A stretch of 32,785 nucleotides of DNA from DASXRA01 sp036506155 (GTDB lineage: Bacteria > Actinomycetota > Actinomycetes > Mycobacteriales > Jatrophihabitantaceae), in contig DASXSF010000024.1 in assembly GCA_036506155.1 (NCBI GenBank), forward strand, positions 1 to 32,785, written 5' to 3'. Under the pieces are notes generated by a model, which was given only the letters and a program-made list of their open reading frames with translations, was not told where the DNA came from and did no database searches. How positions within the stretch are numbered: the first letter of the stretch is position 1; the number at the start of each line of letters is the position of its first letter. A program made the position numbers and the translations under genes. This document shows positions 7,250 through 15,444 of the stretch, in pieces.

Positions 7250-8496
7250 GTGTGGTCGGCGTCCGGGAGGCGATCACCCAGGCCCATCGCGAAGAGTGGG
7301 CGCGAGTGGTCGCCACCCTGACCCGGCGTTTCGGTGACCTCGACATCGCCGAGGAGGCGGCGGCCGAGGCGTTCGCCACCGCCGTCGAGCGGTGGCCGGC
7401 CGACGGCGTACCCCCCAACCCCGGCGGCTGGCTTACCACCACCGCGAACCGCAAGGCCGTCGACCGGATCCGGCGTGAGAGCAAGCGCGACGACAAGCAC
7501 CAGGAGGCTCAGCTGTTGTACGACGACGACGACGACGACCCGCCCGAGCCTCTCGACACTATCGACGACGAGCGGCTCCGGCTGATCTTCACCTGCTGTC
7601 ACCCGGCGCTTGCGATGGAGACCCGCGTGGCGTTGACGCTGCGCATGGTCGCCGGTCTGACCGTGCCCGAGATCGCGCGCGCCTTCCTGGTGCAGGAGAC
7701 CACCATGGGACAGCGGATCACCCGCGCGAAGGCCAAGATCAAGGCGGCTCGCATCCCTTACCGGGTGCCGTCCGCGGAGGAGCTCCCGGCCCGCGTCTCA
7801 GGCGTACTCGCCGTTCTCTTCCTGGTCTTCAACGAGGGCTACCTGGCGACCGGCCCCGACACCGATCCCGTACGTCACGACCTGATCCGCGAGGCGATCC
7901 GGCTCACTCGCCTGATCCGTGTGCTCATGCCGGACGACGGTGAGGTGGCCGGGCTGCTGGCGCTGATGCTCCTCACCGAGGCCCGCCGCACCGCCCGGGT
8001 TTCGGCCAGCGGCGAACTCGTCACCCTCGACGAGCAGGACCGTCGGACCTGGGACGCGGCGCTGATCGCCGAGGGTCACCGGATGGTGCGCGAACGCTTA
8101 GCAGCCGCAGCCGCCGGGGCGGCTCCGGGTCGCTATCAGATCCTCGCAGCCATCAGCGCCGTGCACACCTCCGCGCGCCAAGTAGGCGACACCGACTGGT
8201 CGCAGGTCGTCGCCCTCTACGACCGGCTCGTCAGGCTCGACCCTTCGCCGATCATCGCCCTCAACCGGGCCATCGCGGTCGCCGAGCTCGACGGCCCGGA
8301 GGTGGCACTGGCGGCCGTCGATCGTCTTGAGGGCAAGTTGGCCGGCTATCACGCATACCATGCGACCCGCGCCGACCTGCTGCGCCGGCTGGGCCGCAGT
8401 CACGAGTCGCGCGCGGCCTACGACAAAGCCATCGAGCTGGCGCGCAACACCGCCGAGATCGCCTACCTGACACGCCGCCGCGACCAACTCGGGTAG
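7246..8496 (+). CDS. ECF42-type RNA polymerase sigma factor (copy 2)
   Basis: 416 residues from GTG 7246. Region 2 includes FGDLDIAEEAAAEAF and NPGGWLTTTANRKAVDRIRRE. An acidic linker (LLYDDDDDDPPEPLD, near 90-105) follows. Region 4 includes LTVPEIARAFLVQETTMGQRITRAKAKIKAARIPY. The DUF6596-type extension carries VFNEGYL, LLALMLLTEARRTAR and LDEQDRRTWDAALI, then TPR-like helices (AYHATRADLLRRLGRSHESRAAYDKAIELA). This is the complete ECF42 architecture with no anti-sigma partner. The upstream promoter candidate and the overlap with the DGPF gene point to an autoregulated two-gene operon. The RibD-like gene and the YCII-like gene at 19190 are further candidate targets. Confidence 0.94.
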   Translation: MSVVGVREAITQAHREEWARVVATLTRRFGDLDIAEEAAAEAFATAVERWPADGVPPNPGGWLTTTANRKAVDRIRRESKRDDKHQEAQLLYDDDDDDPPEPLDTIDDERLRLIFTCCHPALAMETRVALTLRMVAGLTVPEIARAFLVQETTMGQRITRAKAKIKAARIPYRVPSAEELPARVSGVLAVLFLVFNEGYLATGPDTDPVRHDLIREAIRLTRLIRVLMPDDGEVAGLLALMLLTEARRTARVSASGELVTLDEQDRRTWDAALIAEGHRMVRERLAAAAAGAAPGRYQILAAISAVHTSARQVGDTDWSQVVALYDRLVRLDPSPIIALNRAIAVAELDGPEVALAAVDRLEGKLAGYHAYHATRADLLRRLGRSHESRAAYDKAIELARNTAEIAYLTRRRDQLG

Positions 8497-8675
8497 CTCC
8501 CGCGAATCCCGATCGAAACCCCGTGCAACGCAGCGGCCGGCACCACCGACCTGCGATCCCTTTACCGTAAGTCGCGGCTCGGTCGCAGACAGCGAATCCC
8601 CTTTCTCCTATGGCGATGCCGCAGCTATGGGTGCCACACTGACCAGACTTTTTGATTTCGACTTCGGGGGGAGTC

Positions 8676-9248
8676 ATGTGGGGACGTTCTGTACTCATAG
8701 CCGGGTTGGCCATCGCGGGCAGTGTGCTCGTCGGTACACCCGCCACCGCTCAACCGATCGACAAGGGCCACTTCCACGACGTCTCCACCAGCGACGTCTA
8801 CGACTGCGACGGCACCCCGGCCCAGGACGCCTTTGACGTCTCCGGCAACTTCCTGTTCAACCAGCGCGGGTCCTCTCCCTTCCCGTACTACCGGGAGAGT
8901 GTGCACGGCACCGTCGTGACCACCAACCTGGACACCGGCGGCACCTACACCAACGTTTTCACCTCTAACCGCATGGACCACGTCATCACCGACAACGGCG
9001 ACGGCACGATCACGATCACCGTGTTCGCGGCCGGCGGATCCCGCTTCTACGACACCAACGGCAACCTGGTGCTCAAAGACCCCGGTGAGGTCCGCTTCGC
9101 CTTCGACGTCGACTACAACGGCACTCCCGGTGACCCCAACGACGACGTCGAGGTCGCCGACTCATTCCGCATCGTGCGCTCCTCCACGGGGAACAGCGAC
9201 CTCTCGGACCGCGACTTCTGCGCCGACCTGGTGGCGTTTACCAGTTAG
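8676..9248 (+). CDS. Secreted protein of unknown function
   Basis: 190 residues. The start is ATG 8676, with GGGGGGAG just upstream; an earlier in-frame codon lacks a ribosome site. A clear Sec signal peptide (MWGRSVLIAGLAIAGSVLVG) ends in TPATA before QPIDKG, so cleavage after about residue 25 is likely. The mature part is rich in Asp, Thr, Asn and Gly with beta-strand character (VVTTNLDTGGTYTNVF, DNGDGTITITVFA) and has two cysteines (in YDCDG and DFCAD) that could form a disulfide. I do not recognise a named family. It stands alone, downstream of the sigma operon by about 180 bp. Confidence 0.82.
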   Translation: MWGRSVLIAGLAIAGSVLVGTPATAQPIDKGHFHDVSTSDVYDCDGTPAQDAFDVSGNFLFNQRGSSPFPYYRESVHGTVVTTNLDTGGTYTNVFTSNRMDHVITDNGDGTITITVFAAGGSRFYDTNGNLVLKDPGEVRFAFDVDYNGTPGDPNDDVEVADSFRIVRSSTGNSDLSDRDFCADLVAFTS

Positions 9249-9303
9249 GCGTGCATCAACCGCTCCATCGGCGGCGTGCGCGTGCGTACTGGGCGCACGG
9301 GGA

Positions 9304-9977
9304 CTAACGGTCCGGCACCTGCCACTTCAGGACTTTCGCCGAGTCTGGGTCAGCGTTGTCGATTGCGATGTGTGCCGCGTCTTGGGGGCGGGCCTCGAGT
9401 CGGTAGGTCGCTTGTGCGGGAAGGTATCGGCGTTTGTATCGCTGCGTCACGGCTCGCTCGGATCCCGATGAGACCCGATCGCGCCGGAGTGCTCGCGTCA
9501 ACGTGACATGCTCAGGGACGTGGAGGTAAACGCGAAGGGTCCAGTGACCACACAGTTCCGGCCGGAGCAAGAAGACACCGTCCACTAGCAGTGCGGCGTG
9601 CGATCCCACGCAGGCCCAATGCGTGCGTGGTCGATCCGTCTGGTAGTCGAACACGGAGGTGACCATCTCCATGGCGCTGTCGTGGAACGGCGCGAGCAGC
9701 TGCCTGGTGAGCGCCGGGTAGTCGAAGGAGTCGCGATAGCAGCCCTCGGCAGATTGCCAGCCTCGCTGTAGGCGCACCGCGGCGGGACTGTGGAAACCGT
9801 CAACCGACGCCCGCACGACCGGCACCGAGGTCAGCTTCGCCACCGAGTCGGCCAGCCACGTCTTACCCGCGGCGTCCGGCCCTCGAATGCGACTGAAACC
9901 CGCTCGTCACCCGCCAGGGAGTCCACAACCAAAGCGAGGTGGTGCTGCAGCTTCAGCGCCTCTATGGTCACGCCCAT
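9304..9977 (-). pseudogene. Uridine kinase-like P-loop protein, frameshifted within the P-loop
   Basis: The minus strand from ATG 9977 encodes MGVTIEALKLQHHLALVVDS...RVSVAFEG. Adding one base at 9878-9879 (GG to GGG on the plus strand) continues as PDAAGKTWLADSVAKLTSVPVVRASVDGFH to the end, 224 residues in all. That restores a Walker A motif (GPDAAGKT) and the uridine-kinase-like body (DSFDYPALTRQLLAPF, LLVDGVFLLRPEL, RRYLPAQATY). Without the base, the intact remainder (from about 9843) has no P-loop and could not bind ATP. Members phosphorylate nucleosides or related small molecules. The lesion type matches three others in the window. Confidence 0.75.
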
Positions 9978-10027
9978 GAGGCTTCCACAGGGCGGGCAGC
10001 GCGGCCGGTCCGACTACCGAGGACGGC

Positions 10028-10055
10028 TGTGACGCAGGGACCCGTCCCCTAGGCT
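10028..10055 (+). promoter_or_regulatory. Promoter of the glycosyltransferase gene, probably leaderless
   Basis: A -10 element TAGGCT (10050-10055) lies 6 bases before GTG 10062, the distance seen in actinobacterial leaderless genes. TGTGAC (10028-10033), 16 bases upstream, is a plausible -35. There is no Shine-Dalgarno, which agrees with a leaderless message and favours GTG 10062 over GTG 10056. Confidence 0.5.
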
Positions 10056-10061
10056 GTGGCC

Positions 10062-11426
10062 GTGGCTGATCGGTTGATCTTCCAACTTGGCACCAACAAT
10101 TGGCAGCGTGATGGCGAGTTCGCGCCCGGCTCCGGCATTCTGCACGAGTCGCACCATCGTGCTTACAACGCGTTGCCTGGAGTGCGGTGTTATTCGATGT
10201 ACCCGTCCCGGCGCCAGCGATTCGAGGAAGAGGACGTTCGCGTCTTTCCCCTCGAGCACGACATCCCGATCTGCGAGTCGGTGTCTCCGGTCAGCAGCTA
10301 CCGCTGGCACTCGATGAGCGAGGCCGAGGTCGATGCGTATCGCCCGCGGTTGACCGCTGCCGTCGCGCGCTGGATGGACGAGATCGAATCGCGCACCGAA
10401 GACAAGTTCAGCCTCGCCATCGCCCACCACGCGTTCATGAACACCGTGGTGCTGCGCGACGTCAACCAGCGCCGGGTCGCGGACGGCCGGCCGCGCATGA
10501 CGCTGCTGTGCTTCGCGCACGGCACCGAGCTCAAGATGTTCAACCACGAGCGTCGTGGCGATTCGCCGGAGGAGTTCCCGCTGCGGTTCTTCCCGTTCAT
10601 GCAGCGCGAGAAGATCTTCGATCTCGGCGATCCGAACCACGGCGTCGACCTGGCCGCGGCGATCTCGGGCGAGCAGGTGAACGCGCTGCTCGACGTCTTT
10701 CCCGAATTCCCGCGCGAGCGGGTCGTGCTGTCGCCGAACGGCTACAACCAGCACGTCTTCCGACCGCTGCCCGACGGCACCGACCGAACGGCCGTGCTGG
10801 CCGGCTTCTACACGCAGCCGCTCGACGGCAGCGACCTCGAGCCCGAGCCGGTCGCACCACCGGACGGGTTCGACGCCGTAGTCGCCTTCTGCGGGAAGTT
10901 CGCGGACTGGAAACGGTTGGACGCGCTGCTTCGCGCGGCCGCGAGCTACGAACAACACGAGCGTCGGACCCTCACCCTCGTCATCGGCTCCGGGCCGGCC
11001 GAGGCCCAACGCGCCATACACGAGCTGAGCACCGAGCTCGGGCTACGCCGCACCTACTTCCTCGGGCCGCGCTCCCAGGACGAACTCGCCTTGCTGTTCG
11101 GCTGCGCCGACGTCGGCTGCTTCCCCTCGTACCGCGAACCGTTCGGACTCGTCTTCGTCGAGTGCATGGCCTGCGCCACTCCGGTGATCGGCGCCGACTC
11201 GGGCGGCCCTCGCGACTTCGTCACCTCCGAGGTCGGCACCCTGGTCCCTGAGACGGACGACCGGACCGCGCTGGCCGCATCACTCGCCGAAGCGATCAAC
11301 AATGCCCTCGACGCCGATTGGAAGGCGACCCGCGGACCCGTTGCTGCGCACTACGCGCGCGAGAGGTTCAGCGTGACCGGCCAGGTCTCTCACCTGCTTG
11401 CCGAGGTCGACCGGCTGACCAACTGA
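10062..11426 (+). CDS. GT4-family glycosyltransferase
   Basis: About 454 residues of the GT-B fold. The N-terminal half contains the acceptor-side Rossmann elements (LIFQLGTNNWQRDGEFAPGSG, LAIAHHAFMNT, LLCFAHGTELKMF). The C-terminal half has the donor-binding signature of group-1/GT4 enzymes: AFCGKFADWKRLDALLRA, LVIGSGPAEAQRA, then SYREPFGLVFVECMACATPVIGADSGG, in which the E-x7-E pattern binds the nucleotide sugar. The C-terminus ends in HYARERFSVTGQVSHLL. The start is GTG 10062 by the leaderless promoter; GTG 10056 is the alternative. Donor and acceptor cannot be told from sequence. It is a single gene, divergent from the uridine kinase-like gene, with no cell-wall cluster around it. Confidence 0.9.
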   Translation: MADRLIFQLGTNNWQRDGEFAPGSGILHESHHRAYNALPGVRCYSMYPSRRQRFEEEDVRVFPLEHDIPICESVSPVSSYRWHSMSEAEVDAYRPRLTAAVARWMDEIESRTEDKFSLAIAHHAFMNTVVLRDVNQRRVADGRPRMTLLCFAHGTELKMFNHERRGDSPEEFPLRFFPFMQREKIFDLGDPNHGVDLAAAISGEQVNALLDVFPEFPRERVVLSPNGYNQHVFRPLPDGTDRTAVLAGFYTQPLDGSDLEPEPVAPPDGFDAVVAFCGKFADWKRLDALLRAAASYEQHERRTLTLVIGSGPAEAQRAIHELSTELGLRRTYFLGPRSQDELALLFGCADVGCFPSYREPFGLVFVECMACATPVIGADSGGPRDFVTSEVGTLVPETDDRTALAASLAEAINNALDADWKATRGPVAAHYARERFSVTGQVSHLLAEVDRLTN

Positions 11427-11557
11427 CCTTGGTCCGACCACCGGCTGACGCGGTCGAGGCATCAGCCGCGCAGAGTTGTGGCCACCGGTTCGCTCGGTCG
11501 TGCTCGTGGGCGGGTCAGCGTCGGTGCGGACGTGGCGTGTCGGTCACGCCGGGCGTG

Positions 11558-11860
11558 CTAGCGCGCGCCGGGTGCTGTTCCGTAGATCTCGAAGCGCTGG
11601 ACCGTGGTGGGCGCTGGGCGGTGCCGGTCGGGGTCGTTGGCGCGGGCCTCCTGCACGTGGGCCAGTGCGGTTTGCAGTTTGTCGTCGCCGTCGCAGATCA
11701 GCACGGTTACCCGCCGGCCTGCCTGCCGGTCGACCAGCCACCAGCCCCGGACACCTTGGGTTTGCTCGAAGGCTGGGATGACCTCGTCGCGGACGTGCTC
11801 GATGCCGGCCGTGAGGTCGTGTTCGGATTCGCCGTCGAAGCTCATCATCATGGCGAACAT
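11558..11860 (-). CDS. Small protein of unknown function, possibly a dimeric alpha-beta barrel
   Basis: 100 residues, opening MFAMMMSFDGESEHDLTAGIEHVRDEVIPAFEQTQGVRGWWLVDRQAG and ending VQRFEIYGTAPGAR. The pattern of a helix with EVIPAFEQ, then a GVRGWWLVDR strand, resembles antibiotic-biosynthesis-monooxygenase-like barrels, but I see no catalytic signature and call no enzyme. The ATG at 11860 has a GGAG ribosome site at normal distance. It lies 13 bp after the preceding minus-strand gene, so they form a two-gene operon. Confidence 0.75.
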   Translation of the reverse strand: MFAMMMSFDGESEHDLTAGIEHVRDEVIPAFEQTQGVRGWWLVDRQAGRRVTVLICDGDDKLQTALAHVQEARANDPDRHRPAPTTVQRFEIYGTAPGAR

Positions 11861-11873
11861 CGCGGTGCTCCCA

Positions 11874-12173
11874 TCAAGCCGTGGCGTAGCGTTCGAGCCC
11901 GGCCGACTGCAGGTCAGTCGGCGAGATAGCGATCCGGTAGTGCACGGCCGCGTCGAAGGTGAGCATCAGCGGCTCGGTAACGTGCGGAACGTGGCTCATG
12001 TCTGGCACGTCGACGGTCAGCAGCGCGCCGCGGCCGACCCCGTTGTCGGTGAAGTAGGCGGCCTCGGGCTTGATCGAGTCGAGCACCTCTGCGAGCTTGT
12101 CTCCGGCGACGCCGGTGCGGACGTAGGTGTTGAACGGCTCCAGCGGGAAGCTGGCTTCGACGATGAACTTCAT
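11874..12173 (-). CDS. Small protein of unknown function, first gene of a MarR-linked operon
   Basis: 99 residues, MKFIVEASFPLEPFNTYVRTGVAGDKLAEVLDSIKPEAAYFTDNGVGRG, then LMLTFDAAVHYRIAISPTDLQSAG. The strand-helix-strand order and the length suggest a ferredoxin-like dimeric barrel related to DUF3303-type proteins. I cannot assign a reaction. The ATG at 12173 follows GAGGGG. It is divergent from the MarR gene across 75 bp that contain a palindrome, so it is probably a target of that regulator together with the gene downstream. Confidence 0.78.
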   Translation of the reverse strand: MKFIVEASFPLEPFNTYVRTGVAGDKLAEVLDSIKPEAAYFTDNGVGRGALLTVDVPDMSHVPHVTEPLMLTFDAAVHYRIAISPTDLQSAGLERYATA

Positions 12174-12217
12174 GCCACCCCTCCATGACTCGGCCCGTCG
12201 TGAGACCAGGAACTTTA

Positions 12218-12231
12218 TTTTCGTGCGAAAA
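12218..12231. promoter_or_regulatory. Palindromic operator candidate for the MarR regulator
   Basis: TTTTCG-TG-CGAAAA is a perfect 6-bp inverted repeat with a 2-bp spacer, in an AT-rich island inside a GC-rich region. It lies just upstream of the MarR gene's -10 element and within the divergent promoter region, where a bound dimer would block transcription both ways. Confidence 0.65.
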
Positions 12232-12235
12232 GAAA

Positions 12236-12241
12236 TATACT
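12236..12241 (+). promoter_or_regulatory. -10 element of the MarR gene (leaderless)
   Basis: TATACT lies 7 bases before GTG 12249. No Shine-Dalgarno is visible, so the message probably starts at the GTG. The palindrome at 12218-12231 occupies the spacer upstream of this -10, consistent with autorepression. Confidence 0.6.
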
Positions 12242-12248
12242 TGTTGCC

Positions 12249-12755
12249 GTGACGACGTCAAGCCCCGACGGGCACGAGTATCTGGAGCCGGATGAGTGGC
12301 AAGCGATGAACGCTCTGCTGCTGCTGAACCGCAGAGTATTGGCCGATCTCGACTCGGCGCTCCGTCAGCGGCACGGTCTAGCGGTCACCGACTTCGACGT
12401 ATTGATCACCCTGCACAACGCGCCGAGGCGGCGCCTGCGCATGTCCTCTCTGGCCGGGCAAGTCCTGCTCAGCCCGGCCGGAATCACCCATCTGGTCACA
12501 CGTCTCGAGCGCGACCGGCTCGTCGTCCGGGAGGTCGATGCGACCGACCGGCGCAAGTGGTACACCGTGCTCACCGACCATGGCGACGACGTGTTGCAGG
12601 CGGCCCGGCGAACCCACAACGACGTCTTGCGGCGTGGACTTCTGAGCGTCACCACACCGAACGAGAGACGCACCCTGCAACGGCTCTGGGCCAGACTCAC
12701 CGCGGCCCAAGCTGAGCAACCACTGCGAACGACCGGTCGTGACGCACGCGCATAA
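12249..12755 (+). CDS. MarR-family transcriptional regulator
   Basis: 168 residues with a MarR winged helix: DLDSALRQRHGLAVTDFDVLITLHNAPRRRLRMSSLAGQVLLSPAGITHLVTRLERDRLVVREVDATDRRKWYTVLTDHG. The recognition helix (LSPAGITHLVTRLERDRLV) and the wing with D-x-R-x(3)-Y are conserved. MarR proteins bind palindromes as dimers and release on binding a ligand. The GTG start is set by the -10 element 7 bases upstream. Its likely targets are itself and the divergent two-gene operon at 12173-11558. No cysteine-based sensor is visible near the N-terminus, so a small ligand is more likely than thiol oxidation. Confidence 0.92.
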   Translation: MTTSSPDGHEYLEPDEWQAMNALLLLNRRVLADLDSALRQRHGLAVTDFDVLITLHNAPRRRLRMSSLAGQVLLSPAGITHLVTRLERDRLVVREVDATDRRKWYTVLTDHGDDVLQAARRTHNDVLRRGLLSVTTPNERRTLQRLWARLTAAQAEQPLRTTGRDARA

Positions 12756-12783
12756 TGCCGAGGTCGATCCTCGCCGTCGTGAA

Positions 12784-12817
12784 GAGGCTGGTCGACCGGA
12801 ATCGACCGACCAGCCTC
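12784..12817. terminator. Bidirectional hairpin terminator between the MarR and OsmC genes
   Basis: GAGGCTGGTCG (12784-12794) pairs with CGACCAGCCTC (12807-12817), a perfect 11-bp stem with a 12-base loop. It lies between the convergent ends of the MarR gene (12755) and the OsmC gene (12830). There is no strong U tract, as is common in high-GC actinobacteria. Confidence 0.75.
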
Positions 12818-12829
12818 GTGCTTGCAGGC

Positions 12830-13393
12830 TCAGGCGGCCACGTCGACCCGGACCGCCACACCGTTGGTCAGGACGTCGTAGACCGCGGAGCGGCTCTGTG
12901 CCTGACGGACCACGGCGGCCAGCTTCTCGGCCTCGGCTGCTCCCTTGACGTGGAACGTGACCCGGATGCCCTGGAAGCCGTTGCGGACGGCGGGATCGAG
13001 GCCCAGGATGCCCCGCAGGTCGATATCACCCTCGACCGTGGCGGTGACCTCGTCGAGCTGGATGCCGCGTGCGGCGGCGATGTTGCCCAAGCCGCTCATC
13101 AGGCATGCGCCCAGAGCGTGCAACAAATACTCGGCCGGAGTGGGGCCCTTGTCGGTGCCGACCAGGACGGCCGGGTGGTCACTGGTGAGGACGGTGTCGT
13201 GCTCGTGCCGGCGCTCTTCGCCGGCTCCGTAGAAGCCATGGATCACGGCTCGGTTCTGGGTGCCGCTCACCCAGTTGTTGGTCACGCGGAACTGGAAGTC
13301 GGCCAGTTCCGGTTGGGCCCGGACAGCGTCGATGGTCGCGAACAGCGTGGCGGTGTCTACGCCGTTGACGCGTCCTTCGGTCGTGGTGGTCAT
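12830..13393 (-). CDS. OsmC family protein
   Basis: 187 residues with the OsmC/Ohr layout: an N-terminal beta sheet (FQFRVTNNWVSGTQNRAVIHGFYGAGEE), then GTDKGPTPAEYLLHALGACLMSGLGNIAAARGI with the conserved cysteine of the central helix, then VEGDIDLRGILGLDPAVRNGFQGIRVTFHVKG. In Ohr and OsmC a pair of cysteines reduces organic hydroperoxides. Only the central-helix cysteine is present here, and the first position is within DKGPTP, so peroxidase activity is uncertain. The ATG at 13393 lies 28 bp after the FAD oxidoreductase gene on the same strand. The two form an operon, consistent with handling of an oxidised organic compound. Confidence 0.9.
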   Translation of the reverse strand: MTTTTEGRVNGVDTATLFATIDAVRAQPELADFQFRVTNNWVSGTQNRAVIHGFYGAGEERRHEHDTVLTSDHPAVLVGTDKGPTPAEYLLHALGACLMSGLGNIAAARGIQLDEVTATVEGDIDLRGILGLDPAVRNGFQGIRVTFHVKGAAEAEKLAAVVRQAQSRSAVYDVLTNGVAVRVDVAA

Positions 13394-13421
13394 GCCTAGT
13401 TCCCTTCGATGGATGGTGGCG

Positions 13422-14738
13422 TCAGGCTGCGGGCGCGGCCTGAGCGGCGCCGGACGAGGCCGGCAGGGAGGCGAGCATCATTGCCTCCCGGTCGAGGGCT
13501 TCGGCGAACTGCAGCTGCAGTTGGACGAAGCGGGACAACGGTGGGAAGCCGGTGAGCGCGCGGGTCAGGTCGAACGTCTCGCGCAGCGCAGCGTCGCGGG
13601 CCCGCCGGTAGCCGGCAAGTGCGGCGGGCTCGCTGCCCGGGTCGCGCAGCGCCGAGCTGATCGCGATCGCCAGCAGCTCCGCGTCGCGGAACGCGTCAGT
13701 CATGCCATGCCCGGTGATCGGGTCGCGGTGGTAACCCGCGTCGCCGACCAAGGCCCAGCCCGGGCCGTGGCTCTGCCGGATGTAATTGGGCATCCGGGCA
13801 GTGCCGCGAACCGATGAGGCGACCTGTCCGGCGCGAGCGCGTTCGCCGATGCTCGGCGCTAGGCGCTGCAGCTCGCGGACCAGCGCGTCGGCCCGTCGCG
13901 AGCCGGCCCGGCTGATGGAACGCAGCATGGGCACGGGACGGGACAGCCACACGCACGCCTGCCCGTCGTGAGTGGGGAACACCCCGGCGAACGACGACTC
14001 GGCGAGGTGGAACTCGTAGCCCTCCCAGGCGGGCGAGGCGACGTGGGCGTAGAAGAGCCCGGCGTCACTCGCGTAGCTCTCGACGGTCTTCGCCCCGACG
14101 AACCGGGCGATCGACGAGCGCAGCCCGTCGGCGCCGACGATGAATCGGCCGGTCAACTCGCCGGTCCGGCCGCGCCGGTCGCGCGTGGCAATGCCGGTAA
14201 CGCGTCCGCTCGGATCGCGGAGCACGCCCGTAGCGGTGATCTCGGTGAGCACGTCGGCGCCGGCGTCGCGGGCCGCGTCGGCGATTAATGCGTCCAGTGC
14301 GTACCGGCGCGGCGCCACGAGCATGTCCACCCCGGCCCGGGCCTTGATCGCGCGGACGGTCAGCTCTCCCTCGACGCCGAACGTGACCCGTCGCGCCGGG
14401 GGTGCGCCGCCCGCCAGCACGGCGTCCAGGAGCCCCCACCGGGAAAGCTGCACAACGCCGCCGCGGGCGATGCCGTGCGTCGACAGGGTGTCGCTCGGCA
14501 GGGCCGTGCGGTCGACGAGCGCGACGCGATGGCCCGCGCGGGCCAGCAGCATCGCAGTCGCGGCACCCGCGCAGCGGGATCCCACGACAACGACGTCGTA
14601 GCGCGTCGAGTGCTGCGGCGCGGTGCTGATTCCGCGCGGCCGCCGGGCGTGGCGGGCCAGGCGGCGCGCCGTTCCCTCAGCCAGCAGCGCGTTTCGGTGC
14701 TCGGCGGCCACATCGGCAAGAACGTGGTAGTGGATCAT
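13422..14738 (-). CDS. FAD-dependent oxidoreductase / monooxygenase (geranylgeranyl reductase-like)
   Basis: 438 residues. The dinucleotide-binding motif YDVVVVGSRCAGAATAMLLARAGHRVALVDR (starting near residue 47) has the G-x-R-x-A-G variant of this group. Near 300-320 comes GWALVGDAGYHRDPITGHGMTDAFRDAELLA, the second FAD-binding signature. The substrate is unknown. The start is ATG 14738 with AAGGAC upstream; a longer frame to 14798 has no ribosome site. The first 45 residues (MIHYHVLADVAAEHRNALLAEGTARRLARHARR) precede the Rossmann fold and look like a separate small helical module fused on. The OsmC gene follows 28 bp downstream. Confidence 0.88.
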   Translation of the reverse strand: MIHYHVLADVAAEHRNALLAEGTARRLARHARRPRGISTAPQHSTRYDVVVVGSRCAGAATAMLLARAGHRVALVDRTALPSDTLSTHGIARGGVVQLSRWGLLDAVLAGGAPPARRVTFGVEGELTVRAIKARAGVDMLVAPRRYALDALIADAARDAGADVLTEITATGVLRDPSGRVTGIATRDRRGRTGELTGRFIVGADGLRSSIARFVGAKTVESYASDAGLFYAHVASPAWEGYEFHLAESSFAGVFPTHDGQACVWLSRPVPMLRSISRAGSRRADALVRELQRLAPSIGERARAGQVASSVRGTARMPNYIRQSHGPGWALVGDAGYHRDPITGHGMTDAFRDAELLAIAISSALRDPGSEPAALAGYRRARDAALRETFDLTRALTGFPPLSRFVQLQLQFAEALDREAMMLASLPASSGAAQAAPAA

Positions 14739-15105
14739 GACGGGTCCTTCTGGATCGGTGTCGAGTGCCAATGTCGGCGACCGACGGCACTTGCACATCG
14801 GTGCTCAGCACTGATCCGACGCCTCCGTGGTGCTGTCCGTGGTCGGCACCGACGCCGCGCGGCGTCCATGGCGCGGTCGCCATATCCGCATTTGGCCCTG
14901 GATGTCGCGGCCAGCGCCGGACTTGACACGCCCCGCCGAGCTGTCTTGAACCGACCGGCAACTGAACATGCCGCGACGTCGAGAGCGAAATGCCGGATAA
15001 GTCACCGACGCGCCCGTTTAGCGGATACTCGAATCCCCGCCTACTTGTCGCGACGATGTGGCCTGCCCGCGGCACACGCTGGCCGCACACCTCTCGGAGG
15101 CAGAT
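14739..15105. other. Gene-free divergent intergenic region
   Basis: This stretch must hold the promoters of the FAD oxidoreductase operon (minus) and the small membrane protein (plus). I see no supportable gene, palindrome or consensus -10/-35 pair. Confidence 0.4.
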
Positions 15106-15297
15106 GTGATTAGGGCTCTGTTTTTGGGAACCGTCTTCTTCCTCATCTTCACCTTTCCGGCGACCTGGCTGCTGATGCTGTTCCTCGGCAACCTCGGATC
15201 GCACCAGTCTTATTGGGGCACGTTGCCACTGGGCACGGTGGTGTCTGTACTGCTGGCGGGTGCGGCCACACCCGGTGTCGCCGTGATCAGGCAGTAA
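15106..15297 (+). CDS. Small membrane protein, two predicted TM helices
   Basis: 63 residues from GTG 15106, preceded by CGGAGG about 6 nt upstream. It has two hydrophobic segments: roughly 5-28 (ALFLGTVFFLIFTFPATWLL and onward) and 36-58 (GTLPLGTVVSVLLAGAATP), joined by a short loop, NLGSHQSYW. No family is recognised. It may simply be a lone small membrane protein; the ABC transporter begins 147 bp downstream with its own promoter candidate. Confidence 0.65.
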   Translation: MIRALFLGTVFFLIFTFPATWLLMLFLGNLGSHQSYWGTLPLGTVVSVLLAGAATPGVAVIRQ

Positions 15298-15374
15298 CTC
15301 GACCGTTCGTAAACAGGCACCGCGGGACTGCATATCGGTGGAGCTCTTAGCCGGTTCACTGCCGCCCGTGGCGT

Positions 15375-15401
15375 TTGAGGGCGCGGCCGGCCAGGCATAA
15401 T
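15375..15401 (+). promoter_or_regulatory. Candidate promoter of the ABC transporter operon
   Basis: TTGAGG (15375-15380) and CATAAT (15396-15401) are spaced by 15 bases, which is slightly short. The start of transcription would be about 37 nt before the ATG at 15445. Confidence 0.4.
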
Positions 15402-15444
15402 CGGGGGAACCGTCGACAGACCCCGAAATGAGCCTTGCCTGACC

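Noticed and set aside
10014..11021. Long minus-strand frame opposite the glycosyltransferase
   Set aside because: Antisense shadow of a clearly recognised GT4 enzyme.
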